Source: Corynebacterium sp.
GTDB taxonomy: Bacteria > Actinomycetota > Actinomycetes > Mycobacteriales > Mycobacteriaceae
Reading direction: 5' to 3'
DNA length: 64,000 nucleotides
Assembly: GCF_022712275.1 (NCBI RefSeq)
Contig: NZ_JALAGU010000032.1
Span: 1 to 64,000 of the forward strand
Shown here in pieces: positions 48,671 to 57,440 of the stretch. A program made the translations under genes and the position numbers. The stretch's first letter is position 1; each line of letters opens with the position of its first letter. The notes below the pieces were generated by a model, which was not told where the DNA came from, searched no databases, and saw nothing but the letters and a program-made list of their open reading frames with translations.

Positions 48671-49960
48671 CTAGAACTGGCTCTCCTCGGTGGAGCCCTT
48701 GAGGGCGGTGGTGGAGGAGTTCGGGTCCACGGTGGTGGCGATGCGGTCGAAGTAACCGGCGCCGACCTCGCGCTGGTGCTTGACAGCGGTGAAGCCACGG
48801 GACTCGGCCTCGAACTCGCGGTTCTGCAGGTCCACGAAGGCGGACATCTGGTTGCGGGCGTAGCCGTGGGCCAGATCGAACATGGAGTAGTTGAGGGCGT
48901 GGAAGCCGGCCAGGGTGATGAACTGGAACTTGAAGCCCATGGCGCCCAGCTCGTTCTGGAACTTGGCGATCTCGTCGTCGTCCAGGTGGGCGGACCACTT
49001 GAAGGACGGGGAGCAGTTGTAGGACAGGAGCTGGTCCGGGAACTCGGAGCGGACGCCCTCAGCGAACTTCTTGGCGAGCTCGAGATCCGGGGTACCGGTC
49101 TCCATCCAGATCATGTCGGCGTACGGAGCGAAGGACTTCGCACGGGAGATGCAGGGCTCGATGCCGTTCTTGACGTAGTAGTAGCCCTCGGCGGAACGCT
49201 CACCGGTGAGGAACTCGTGGTCGCGCTCGTCGACGTCGGAGGTCAGCAGGGTGGCGGCCTCGGCGTCGGTGCGGGCGATGACGACGGTCGGGGTGTTCGC
49301 GACGTCGGCGGCCAGACGGGCGGAGTTCAGGGTACGGACGTGCTGCTTGGTCGGGATGAGGACCTTGCCGCCCAGGTGGCCGCACTTCTTCTCGGAGGCC
49401 AGCTGGTCCTCCCAGTGGGTGCCGGAGGCGCCGGCCTTGATCATGGCCTTCTGCAGCTCGTAGACGTTCAGGGCGCCACCGAAGCCGGCCTCACCGTCGG
49501 CGACGATCGGGACGAGCCAGTTGTCGACGGAGGTGTCACCCTCGACGCGGGCGATCTCGTCGGCGCGGGAGAGGGCGTTGTTGATGCGCTGGACCACGGA
49601 CGGAACAGAGTTCGCCGGGTACAGGGACTGGTCGGGGTAGGTGTGGCCGGAGAGGTTGGCGTCGCCGGCGACCTGCCAACCGGAGAGGTAGACGGCCTTC
49701 AGACCGGCGCGGACCTGCTGGACGGCCTGGTTACCGGTCAGGGCACCCAGGGCGTTGATGTAGCCGTCGCCCTCCTCGTTCACGGCGTTCCAGAGGATCT
49801 CAGCACCACGCGTAGCGAGGGTGTGCTCCTCGACGACGGTGCCCTGGAGCTCGGCAACCTGCTCGGCGGTGTAGTCGCGGGTGACGTTGGCCCAACGGGG
49901 GTTCTCGTCCCAGTCCTTCTGGATTTCGGCGGCGGTACGCGGCTGTCCGACGTTCGACAT
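48671..49960 (-). CDS. aceA: isocitrate lyase
   Basis: The 429-residue glyoxylate-shunt enzyme splits isocitrate to glyoxylate and succinate. The catalytic motif KKCGHLGGKVLIPT contains the active cysteine. Substrate-binding residues occur in GYINALGALTGNQAVQQ and YNCSPSFKW. AGGGAG precedes ATG 49960. It is divergent from aceB over a 434-bp control region, as in C. glutamicum, and is needed for growth on acetate or fatty acids. Confidence 0.97.
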   Translation of the reverse strand: MSNVGQPRTAAEIQKDWDENPRWANVTRDYTAEQVAELQGTVVEEHTLATRGAEILWNAVNEEGDGYINALGALTGNQAVQQVRAGLKAVYLSGWQVAGDANLSGHTYPDQSLYPANSVPSVVQRINNALSRADEIARVEGDTSVDNWLVPIVADGEAGFGGALNVYELQKAMIKAGASGTHWEDQLASEKKCGHLGGKVLIPTKQHVRTLNSARLAADVANTPTVVIARTDAEAATLLTSDVDERDHEFLTGERSAEGYYYVKNGIEPCISRAKSFAPYADMIWMETGTPDLELAKKFAEGVRSEFPDQLLSYNCSPSFKWSAHLDDDEIAKFQNELGAMGFKFQFITLAGFHALNYSMFDLAHGYARNQMSAFVDLQNREFEAESRGFTAVKHQREVGAGYFDRIATTVDPNSSTTALKGSTEESQF

Positions 49961-50394
49961 GTGTTAAACACACTCCCTTAAGTGGTGGAGATGGCGGTTA
50001 CAACGCTGATTCCGGCTACCCCGGGGGCGGCTGCTCCCCGGCCGGATCTGCTGGGCTTGAGAATACAGGGGGAAAACGGCACGTCAAAGCAAATACGTGA
50101 TCCAGCCCACGGCGGGGGTAGTACGATCGTACCGTTTTGCCGGTTCTCACATGATGGCATTGTTCATCCCACCTAATGGTCGAAAATCGCTTGGTCCAGC
50201 GTTAATGTGCGACCCGCGTCACGTAAGGGCACGCTGCAGTACGCGAGTGAACCTGGGTTCGCCCGTCCGGAACGGGGTAGGGCCGGGGGTGGTAGGCCGT
50301 TCCCTGGAGCACGGATGACTCCCCTCGGTGACATGGCTCACCTAGTCTGGTGACCGTATTGCGGACAAGTCGATATGTGAACGAAGGAGTTTCC
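49961..50394. promoter_or_regulatory. divergent aceA/aceB control region (434 bp)
   Basis: No gene lies here. The best site is a GlxR-type operator at 50326-50341. Several G4-G5 runs (50111-50118, 50274-50279, 50283-50289) fit the loose RamA pattern, and AAAGCAAATA (about 50087-50096) weakly resembles a RamB site. These last two are guesses from known C. glutamicum control of this locus. Confidence 0.5.
50326..50341. promoter_or_regulatory. GlxR-type operator before aceB
   Basis: GGTGACATGGCTCACC matches TGTGA-N6-TCACA in all core GTGA/TCAC positions with exact spacing and is perfectly symmetric in its arms. It lies 53 bases before the aceB start, overlapping the likely -35 region, a place where GlxR would repress. 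Confidence 0.65.
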
Positions 50395-52599
50395 ATGACA
50401 CAGCAGACGGAGCGCATCACCGCCGGTGGCCTCGAGGTCGCCAAGACCCTCTACGATTTCGTCAACGGCGAGGTTCTGCCGGGCACCGGGGTGGACCAGG
50501 AGAAGTTCTGGGAGGGCTTCGGCGCCATCGTCGCCAAGCACACCCCGCGCAACCGTGAGCTGCTCGCCAAGCGGGATGATCTGCAGGCGAAGCTGGACGA
50601 GTGGTACACGCAGAACCCGGGCACGCAGGACGCCGAGAAGTACACCTCCTTCCTCAAGGAGATCGGCTACCTCGTCGACCAGCCCGAGGACTTCGAGATC
50701 CGCACCGAGAACGTGGACGCCGAGTTCGCCACCACCGCCGGCCCGCAGCTGGTCGTGCCGATCCTCAACGCCCGCTTCGCGATCAACGCCGCGAACGCCC
50801 GCTGGGGTTCCCTCTACGACGCCCTCTACGGCACCGACGTCATCCCCGAGGAGAACGGCGCCGAGAAGGGCAAGGGCTACAACAAGGTCCGCGGTGACAA
50901 GGTCATCGCCTGGGGCCGTGACTTCCTCGACGAGGCCGTGCCGCTGGAGTCCGGCTCCCACGCCGACGTCGACAGGTACGACATCACCTCCGGTCAGCTC
51001 GCCGCCGTCATCGACGGAAACGAGGTCCACCTTCAGCAGCCCGAGGTCTTCGTCGGCTACGCCGGTGAGAAGGACGCCCCGACCGACATCGTGCTGAAGC
51101 ACAACGGTCTGCACATCGACATCCAGATCGACCCCGATTCCCCGATCGGCAGCACCGACAAGGCCGGCGTCAAGGACATCGTCCTCGAGGCCGCCGTCAC
51201 CGCCATCATGGACTTCGAGGATTCCATCGCCGCGGTGGACGCCACCGACAAGGTCCTCGGCTACCACAACTGGCTCGGCCTGAACCAGGGAACGCTGGCC
51301 GAAGAGGTCTCCAAGGGCGGCAAGACCTTCACCCGTGAGCAGAACGACGACCGCTACTTCACCGCGCGCGACGGCTCCGAGCTCCGCCTGCACGGTCGAT
51401 CCACCATGCTGTGCCGCAACGTCGGCCACCTGATGACCAACCCCGCCATCCTCGACGCCGAGGGCAACGAGGTCTTCGAGGGCATCATGGACGCCGTCAT
51501 CACCTCCGCCTGCGCCATCCCCGGCACGGACCTGGACAACCCCCGCCGCAACTCCCGCGAGGGCTCGATCTACATCGTCAAGCCCAAGCAGCACGGTCCG
51601 GAGGAGTCCGCCTTCACCAACGACCTGCTCGCCGATGTCGAGGACCTCCTCAACCTCCCGCGCTTCACCCTCAAGGTCGGCCTCATGGACGAGGAGCGTC
51701 GCACCTCCGTCAACCTGGACGCCTGCATCGAGGCCATCGCCGACCGCGTGGCCTTCATCAACACCGGCTTCATGGACCGCACCGGCGACGAGATCCACAC
51801 CTCGCTGCTGGCCGGCCCGATGTTCCGTAAGCCGAAGCTGAAGGCCTCCCTGTTCATGGAGTCCTACGAGAACAACAACGTCGACGCCGGCCTGGCCCAC
51901 GGTCTCTCCGGCAAGGCCCAGATCGGTAAGGGCATGTGGGCCAAGACCGACCTGCTCGCCGAGATGGTCGAGCAGAAGATCGGCCAGCCGCGCCAGGGTG
52001 CGTCCACCGCATGGGTCCCGTCCCCGACCGGCGCGACCCTGCACGCCACCCACTACCACGTGGTCGACGTCTACGCCGTCCAGGAGAAGCTGATCACCGA
52101 CGGTCGCCGCGACTCCATCCCGGGCATCCTCACCGTCCCGGTCGCCGCCGCGAAGGTCGGCGAGGGCGACGCCACCTGGACCGCCGAGGAGATCCAGGAG
52201 GAGCTGGACGACAACTGCCAGTCCATCCTGGGCTACGTGGTCCGCTGGGTCGAGCAGGGTGTCGGTTGCTCCAAGGTGCCGGACATCCACGACATCGACC
52301 TCATGGAGGACCGCGCCACCTGCCGCATCAATTCCCAGCTGCTCGCCAACTGGCTCAAGCACGGTGTGGTCACCGAGGAGCAGGTCATCGAGGCCCTCCA
52401 GCGCATGGCCGCCGTGGTCGACCGTCAGAACGCCGGTGACGCCGCCTACCGCGACATGGCCCCGGACTTCGAGAACTCGGTCGCCTGGAAGGCCGCCCGT
52501 GACCTCGTCCTGCTCGGCACCACCCAGCCCTCCGGCTACACCGAGCCGATCCTCCACGCCCGCCGCCTGGAGTTCAAGGAGCTGCACGGTATCGCCTAA
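50395..52599 (+). CDS. aceB: malate synthase (G type)
   Basis: The 734-residue enzyme condenses glyoxylate with acetyl-CoA to malate. The long form with IMDFEDSIAAVDATDK and catalytic residues in GRSTMLCRNVGHLM and MEDRATCRINSQLLANWLKH is the malate synthase G type that corynebacteria use as AceB. ATG 50395 follows GAAGGAG by 6 bases; an upstream in-frame start is not needed. It is paired divergently with aceA. Confidence 0.96.
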   Translation: MTQQTERITAGGLEVAKTLYDFVNGEVLPGTGVDQEKFWEGFGAIVAKHTPRNRELLAKRDDLQAKLDEWYTQNPGTQDAEKYTSFLKEIGYLVDQPEDFEIRTENVDAEFATTAGPQLVVPILNARFAINAANARWGSLYDALYGTDVIPEENGAEKGKGYNKVRGDKVIAWGRDFLDEAVPLESGSHADVDRYDITSGQLAAVIDGNEVHLQQPEVFVGYAGEKDAPTDIVLKHNGLHIDIQIDPDSPIGSTDKAGVKDIVLEAAVTAIMDFEDSIAAVDATDKVLGYHNWLGLNQGTLAEEVSKGGKTFTREQNDDRYFTARDGSELRLHGRSTMLCRNVGHLMTNPAILDAEGNEVFEGIMDAVITSACAIPGTDLDNPRRNSREGSIYIVKPKQHGPEESAFTNDLLADVEDLLNLPRFTLKVGLMDEERRTSVNLDACIEAIADRVAFINTGFMDRTGDEIHTSLLAGPMFRKPKLKASLFMESYENNNVDAGLAHGLSGKAQIGKGMWAKTDLLAEMVEQKIGQPRQGASTAWVPSPTGATLHATHYHVVDVYAVQEKLITDGRRDSIPGILTVPVAAAKVGEGDATWTAEEIQEELDDNCQSILGYVVRWVEQGVGCSKVPDIHDIDLMEDRATCRINSQLLANWLKHGVVTEEQVIEALQRMAAVVDRQNAGDAAYRDMAPDFENSVAWKAARDLVLLGTTQPSGYTEPILHARRLEFKELHGIA

Positions 52600-52668
52600 A
52601 GCGATCCCCTGACACCGTCAGGCACCACCACGCACCACCACGCACCACCTTCACCACGCGCCTCCGTG

Positions 52669-52697
52669 ACGGCCTGCCCTCCCCGGGCAGGCCGTTT
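52669..52697 (+). terminator. aceB terminator
   Basis: ACGGCCTGCCC (52669-52679) pairs perfectly with GGGCAGGCCGT (52685-52695), followed by TT. CGCACCACCA is repeated in tandem between the stop and the hairpin (52622-52649). Confidence 0.8.
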
Positions 52698-52870
52698 CCG
52701 GTGTTCCGGGGCCTTGTCCCGGGCCCACCGTCATGAGTCCTGCACCACCGTCATGAGAGAATCCCACCGCAGTTCAGCATCCTGAAGCGGGATCTTCCCG
52801 TGCCGCCCGGGCGGTTCCCATGACGCCGCTACGCCGCGCGCGGCGTCCGCAGGCAACCTACGATGGTGGA

Positions 52871-53686
52871 ATGACAGCAGACCTGCCTGACAACCTGCCT
52901 GACAACCTGCCTGACCTAGCCGTCTTCGACGCCGTGCTCTTCGACCTTGACGGTGTCATCACCCCGACCGCCGACCTCCACCGCCAGGCCTGGTCCGTGG
53001 TGTTCACCAGGTACTTCGTCGAGCGCGGTGTCGCCCCGTACACCGAGCGGGACTACTTCGACCACATCGACGGCCGGCCGCGCAGTGAGGGAGTGGCCGC
53101 GGTGCTGGCGTCCCGCGGGATCACGCTGCCCGCCGACCGCTCCGATCCGGAGTGGGAAGGGGACAAGGGCGAGGACGCCCCCACCGACGAGACAGTCCTC
53201 GGTCTCGGCCTGCTGAAGAACAACGACTTCCTCGCTCTGCTCGACCGGGGTATCTCGGCCTACCCCGGATCCGTCGCCCTGCTCGACGCTCTCACCGCCC
53301 CGGGGACCACCACGCGTGTCGCCGTGGTGAGCTCGTCGAAGAACGCCCGCCCGGTCCTCACCGCCGCCGGACTCATCGACCGTTTCGAGGTCATCGTCGA
53401 CGGCAATGTCGCCGCCGCCGAAGGGCTGCCCGGCAAGCCCGCCCCGGACACCTACAGCTACGGCGCGGAACTCCTCGGCGTGCCGTCGACCGGAGCCGTT
53501 GTCGTGGAGGACGCCACCTCCGGTGTCGCCGCGGGTGCCGCCGGTGACTTCGGACTCGTCCTGGGCGTCGATCGCGGGGCCGGTGCACAGGCGCTGAAGG
53601 ACGCCGGGGCGGACGTCGTCGTCGCCGACCTTGCCGTCCTCGTCGACCAGCTCGGCACCTCCGACGGCTCCTCTGCCGTACGCTGA
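52871..53686 (+). CDS. beta-phosphoglucomutase (HAD family)
   Basis: The 271-residue protein has HAD motif I VLFDLDGVITPTADLH with nucleophile and acid/base aspartates, VVSSSKNARPVL, GKPAPDTY and VVEDATSGVAAG. This is the beta-PGM subclass that converts beta-glucose-1-phosphate to glucose-6-phosphate. It lies 39 bases before a GH65 phosphorylase, whose product is its substrate. ATG 52871 follows TACGAT (52859-52864) by 6 bases (leaderless). A 12-bp repeat encodes PDNLPDNLPDL at the N terminus. Confidence 0.9.
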   Translation: MTADLPDNLPDNLPDLAVFDAVLFDLDGVITPTADLHRQAWSVVFTRYFVERGVAPYTERDYFDHIDGRPRSEGVAAVLASRGITLPADRSDPEWEGDKGEDAPTDETVLGLGLLKNNDFLALLDRGISAYPGSVALLDALTAPGTTTRVAVVSSSKNARPVLTAAGLIDRFEVIVDGNVAAAEGLPGKPAPDTYSYGAELLGVPSTGAVVVEDATSGVAAGAAGDFGLVLGVDRGAGAQALKDAGADVVVADLAVLVDQLGTSDGSSAVR

Positions 53687-53725
53687 ACCACTGATCGATC
53701 CTGCATCCGACCGAAGGGACATTCC

Positions 53726-56440
53726 GTGACCGACACCAACGACCGGACCGACCACCTCGAGGAGTTCCTGGCGCACCGTCGTCGGGTGGCGTCCGTCGTG
53801 AACCGCCCTGTCGGTGACGGCGGCGGGCCGGCGGAACCCGCCGACTACTTCCCGCCGGGGTACCGCACCGACGTGCACCTCGACGACGTGGACCCGCTGG
53901 AACTGGTCGACCGGAGCAATCACCCGGTCGATGAGTGGGGCTGGCATGAGCGTCGTCCCGGCCGTACGGACGCCGAACTCGGTCTGTCGGAGACCATCTT
54001 CGCCCTCTCCAACGGCTACATGGGACTGCGCGGCAACCCGCCGGAGGGTCGCGACTCCCACGAACACGGCACCTTCATCAACGGTGTCCACGAGACGTGG
54101 AACATCGAGCATGCCGAGGACGCCTACGGTTTCGCCCGCGAGGGCCAGACCATCGTCCAGGTGCCGGACGCCAAGCCGATCCGCCTGTACATCGACGATG
54201 AGCCGCTGCGCCTCGGTGTCGCCGAGGTCGAGGACTACGGCCGCACCCTCGACTTCCGTGAGGGTGTCGAGCGCCGCAGTTTCATCTGGCGCACCCAGTC
54301 CGGCAAGCGCGTCCGCGTCGTCAGCGAGCGGATGGTCTCCTTCCAGGAGCGTCACCTGGCGCTGATGAGCCTCGAAGTCGAGCTTCTCGACTCGGACGCC
54401 GCGGTCGTCATCTCCTCGCAGATCCTCAACCGGCAGGACGGGGAGGACGAGTTCTCCTCGATCCTCGACACCTACGCGGCGTCCTCCGGGGCGGCGGACC
54501 GGGCAGACGCCCATGCGGCCGACGTCAACGGTGGTGCGGACCCCCGCAAGGCCGAGAAGATCGCCGGCCGGGTGTTCCAGCCGACCTACCGTGCCAGCTC
54601 CGAGGACCAGCGGGTGACGCTGGGGTACCGGGTGACGAACTCCGGGATGACCGTCGCGGTGAGCATGGACCATGTCCTCGACGTCACGCAGGCGCGGGGT
54701 ACCGGCGGATCGGGTGCCCCGGCGTCCTCCGACGCGGTCGGTGGTGTGGAGATGCACACCGAGATGCGCGACGACGTCGCACGCGTCATCTACCACGTCG
54801 ACGGGACCCGCGGTCTGCGTCTGCGCCTGGAGAAGTTCGTCTCGTACCATTCCTCGCGCCACGTGTCCGCCGAGGAACTGGCCTTCCGGTGTGCCCGCAC
54901 GATCAACCGTGCCCGTCAGGTCGGCTACCGCACCCTCCAGGCCAACCAGGCCGAATGGCTGGGGAAGTTCTGGCGCCGGTCCGACGTCCGGATCCCGGGC
55001 CACCCTGAGCTGCAGCAGGCGGTGCGGTGGAACCTCTTCCAGCTGATCCAGGCGTCCGCCCGGGCGGAGACCCAGGGTGTGCCCGCCAAGGGGCTGACCG
55101 GATCCGGCTACGGCGGCCACTACTTCTGGGACACCGAGGTCTACGCCCTGCCGTTCCTCACCTACACGAACCCGCAGTTCTCCCGGAACGCGCTGCGGTT
55201 CCGCTACCTCATGCTGCCGCAGGCGAGGGAACGTGCCCGCGAGCTCTCCCATGACGGTGTCCTGTTCCCGTGGCGGACGATCAACGGGCACGAGTCCAGC
55301 GCCTACTACGCGGCCGGCACGGCGCAGTACCACATCGATGCGGACGTCACCTACGCCCTGATGAAGTACGTCTACGCCACCGGAGACGCCGAGTTCCTGC
55401 TGGACGAGGGTGTCTACATCCTCGTCGGCACAGCCCGGTTCTTCATGTCGCTGGGCTTCTTCGACCCGACGGGGGAGAAGTTCCAGATCCACTCGGTGAC
55501 CGGGCCCGACGAGTACACGACAGTGGTGAACAACAACCTGTACACAAACGTCATGGCGCAGTACAACCTCCGGGTGGCCGCCGACGTCGCCCGGCAGATG
55601 CGCAGTGAGCGCCCGGAGGCCTTCCAGAACCTCGCCGACCGCACCGGGCTGTCCGAGGACGAGCTGGACCTGTGGGACCGGGCGGCCGAGGCGATGTACA
55701 TCCCCTTCGACGAGCGGATGCAGATCCACCCGCAGGACGACCAGTTCCTGAACCGTCAGCTGTGGAACCTCGATGACCCGGCGGTGGGGGCGAAGCGCCC
55801 GCTGCTGCTGCACTACCACCCGTTGACGATCTACCGGTACCAGGTGCTCAAGCAGGCTGACGTGGTCCTCGCCCTGTTCCTCCAGGGGCACGACATGCCG
55901 ACGGAGGTGAAGAAGCGCGACTACGCCTACTACGACCGTCTGACGACGGGCGACTCCTCGCTCTCGGCGGTGGTGCAGTCCATCATGGCCGCGGAGCTGG
56001 GGTTCCGGGGCACGGCGATGAGCTTCTTCCTGCGCGGCCTCTTCCTCGACCTGGAGAATCTCCACGGCAACAGTGCCGACGGCGCGCACATCGCGTCCTG
56101 CGGTGGTGTGTGGAGCGCCCTGGTCTACGGGTTCGGTGGTTTCCGCGATGACTACGGCCGGTTCAGCATCGACCCCCGCCTGCCTGAGGACTGGGAGCAG
56201 CTGGAGTACAACGTGACACTGCAGGGCTACCAGATCCGGGTTTCCGTGGAGAAGGCCGCCGTGGAACTCCAGATCGTCGACGGTGGCCAGGGGCTCGTCG
56301 GTCCGGTGACCGTGCTGGGGCAGGACGTGGTGATCGGTTCGGAGCCGGTGCGGGTCGAGGGCACCACCACTCTGGTGTCCGAGGAGGCCGGACTGTCGGA
56401 GTCCGTGCCGGCCGCCGATGTCGTATTCGTTGAAAAATGA
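53726..56440 (+). CDS. glycoside hydrolase family 65 disaccharide phosphorylase (maltose/trehalose type)
   Basis: The 904-residue protein has the GH65 layout: beta-sandwich N-terminal domain (SLSETIFALSNGYMGLRGN), then the (alpha/alpha)6 barrel with GHYFWDTEVYALPFLTY and catalytic acid Glu in TGPDEYTTVVNNN, and a small C-terminal domain. These enzymes use phosphate to split maltose or trehalose into glucose and beta-glucose-1-phosphate. GTG 53726 follows AAGGGAC. With the mutase gene upstream it forms a complete route to glucose-6-phosphate. Which disaccharide is used is not clear. Confidence 0.9.
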   Translation: MTDTNDRTDHLEEFLAHRRRVASVVNRPVGDGGGPAEPADYFPPGYRTDVHLDDVDPLELVDRSNHPVDEWGWHERRPGRTDAELGLSETIFALSNGYMGLRGNPPEGRDSHEHGTFINGVHETWNIEHAEDAYGFAREGQTIVQVPDAKPIRLYIDDEPLRLGVAEVEDYGRTLDFREGVERRSFIWRTQSGKRVRVVSERMVSFQERHLALMSLEVELLDSDAAVVISSQILNRQDGEDEFSSILDTYAASSGAADRADAHAADVNGGADPRKAEKIAGRVFQPTYRASSEDQRVTLGYRVTNSGMTVAVSMDHVLDVTQARGTGGSGAPASSDAVGGVEMHTEMRDDVARVIYHVDGTRGLRLRLEKFVSYHSSRHVSAEELAFRCARTINRARQVGYRTLQANQAEWLGKFWRRSDVRIPGHPELQQAVRWNLFQLIQASARAETQGVPAKGLTGSGYGGHYFWDTEVYALPFLTYTNPQFSRNALRFRYLMLPQARERARELSHDGVLFPWRTINGHESSAYYAAGTAQYHIDADVTYALMKYVYATGDAEFLLDEGVYILVGTARFFMSLGFFDPTGEKFQIHSVTGPDEYTTVVNNNLYTNVMAQYNLRVAADVARQMRSERPEAFQNLADRTGLSEDELDLWDRAAEAMYIPFDERMQIHPQDDQFLNRQLWNLDDPAVGAKRPLLLHYHPLTIYRYQVLKQADVVLALFLQGHDMPTEVKKRDYAYYDRLTTGDSSLSAVVQSIMAAELGFRGTAMSFFLRGLFLDLENLHGNSADGAHIASCGGVWSALVYGFGGFRDDYGRFSIDPRLPEDWEQLEYNVTLQGYQIRVSVEKAAVELQIVDGGQGLVGPVTVLGQDVVIGSEPVRVEGTTTLVSEEAGLSESVPAADVVFVEK

Positions 56441-56496
56441 TTCTGATATAACGATATCGACCGGAATAACCGCCCGTTCTGACGTGCCGTGGCGTG

Positions 56497-56515
56497 TCAG
56501 GACAGGCGAACCTCA
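56497..56515. promoter_or_regulatory. DtxR-like iron box before sdhC
   Basis: TCAGGACAGGCGAACCTCA agrees with the DtxR consensus TTAGGTTAGGCTAACCTAA at 14 of 19 positions, including AGG, AGGC and AACCT. It is about 155 bases before the sdhC start. Corynebacterial sdh genes are iron-regulated, usually through RipA, so a direct DtxR site would be a variation. Confidence 0.4.
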
Positions 56516-56586
56516 CTTATAAAAGGCTCAAATTCTGCGTTTGACCTGCATAACGACCCGTTCACATAACGGGCGTACTGGAGGGC

Positions 56587-56602
56587 TGTGATCTTTTTCA
56601 CG
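56587..56602. promoter_or_regulatory. GlxR operator before sdhC
   Basis: TGTGATCTTTTTCACG is a near-perfect TGTGA-N6-TCACA site (last base differs), 66 bases before the sdhC start. In C. glutamicum GlxR also binds the sdhCAB promoter region. Confidence 0.75.
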
Positions 56603-56668
56603 GAGCGGGGGTCCAGTTAGTGTTTGCCACTCTGGCAGTCGTACAGTGTCACTGACACTGGAGGTGCC

Positions 56669-57412
56669 ATGACTGTTAAATACGACGATCCCGTCGCACT
56701 GGAGCACGGGAAGCTGAACATCAAACCGCTCCGGGAAAAGCCTGATTTCCCGACCTGGGCGATGAAGCTGACGATGGCCGTGACTGGCCTCATTTTCGTC
56801 CTCTTCGTCCTCTTCCACATGGTGGGAAACCTGAAGGTTTACACCGGTGAAGAACACTTCGACGAGTACGCGCACTTCCTGCGCCGCATGGGTGAGCCGG
56901 TCTTCCCCCATGAGACGGTGCTGTGGATCCTGCGTGTCGTCCTGATCATCTGCCTCGTGCTGCACGTGTACTGCGCCTTCGTCCTTAAGGCCCGGTCCAA
57001 ACAGTCCCGTGGCTCCGAGAAGCGCTTCGGCAAGGTGAAGAACTTCAACACCTTCACCGCCAGCTCCATGCTGGGTACCGGTTCTGTGCTGCTGCTCTTC
57101 ATCATCTTCCACATCCTCGACCTGACCATCGGCACTGAGCCGGTGGCCAGCGACAAGTTCGAGAGTGGTTCCGCCTACGCCAACCTGGTCGCGTCCTTCG
57201 ACCGCCCGGTCGTCGCCGTCTTCTACATCCTCTGCATGGTCGTGCTCTTCCTGCACGCCTCGCACGGTATCTGGACGGCTTCCTCCGACCTCGGCATCAC
57301 CGGCCACCGGACCCGCCAGGTCATGCTGTGGATCGCGTACCTGCTCCCGGCGATCGTCATGATCGGCAACATCTCGATCCCGGTGGCCGTCCTGTGCGGT
57401 TTCGGTAGCTAG
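56669..57412 (+). CDS. sdhC: succinate dehydrogenase cytochrome b subunit
   Basis: The 247-residue membrane anchor has five helices. Histidines in FVLFHMVGNLKVYTG, LVLHVYCAF, IIFHILDLTIG and FLHASHGIW are candidate di-haem ligands, as in the single-subunit anchors of menaquinone-linked enzymes. GGAGG ends 4 bases before ATG 56669. It is the first gene of sdhCAB, with GlxR-type and DtxR-like sites upstream. Confidence 0.94.
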   Translation: MTVKYDDPVALEHGKLNIKPLREKPDFPTWAMKLTMAVTGLIFVLFVLFHMVGNLKVYTGEEHFDEYAHFLRRMGEPVFPHETVLWILRVVLIICLVLHVYCAFVLKARSKQSRGSEKRFGKVKNFNTFTASSMLGTGSVLLLFIIFHILDLTIGTEPVASDKFESGSAYANLVASFDRPVVAVFYILCMVVLFLHASHGIWTASSDLGITGHRTRQVMLWIAYLLPAIVMIGNISIPVAVLCGFGS

Positions 57413-57440
57413 CGGATCTGGAAAAGGAGAAGAGACAACA

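Noticed and set aside
52916..56089. 1057-codon open frame antisense to the mutase and GH65 genes
   Set aside because: It mirrors strongly coding plus-strand genes with clear motifs. Its product is Val/Gly/Arg-rich with no domain. High GC makes long antisense frames common.
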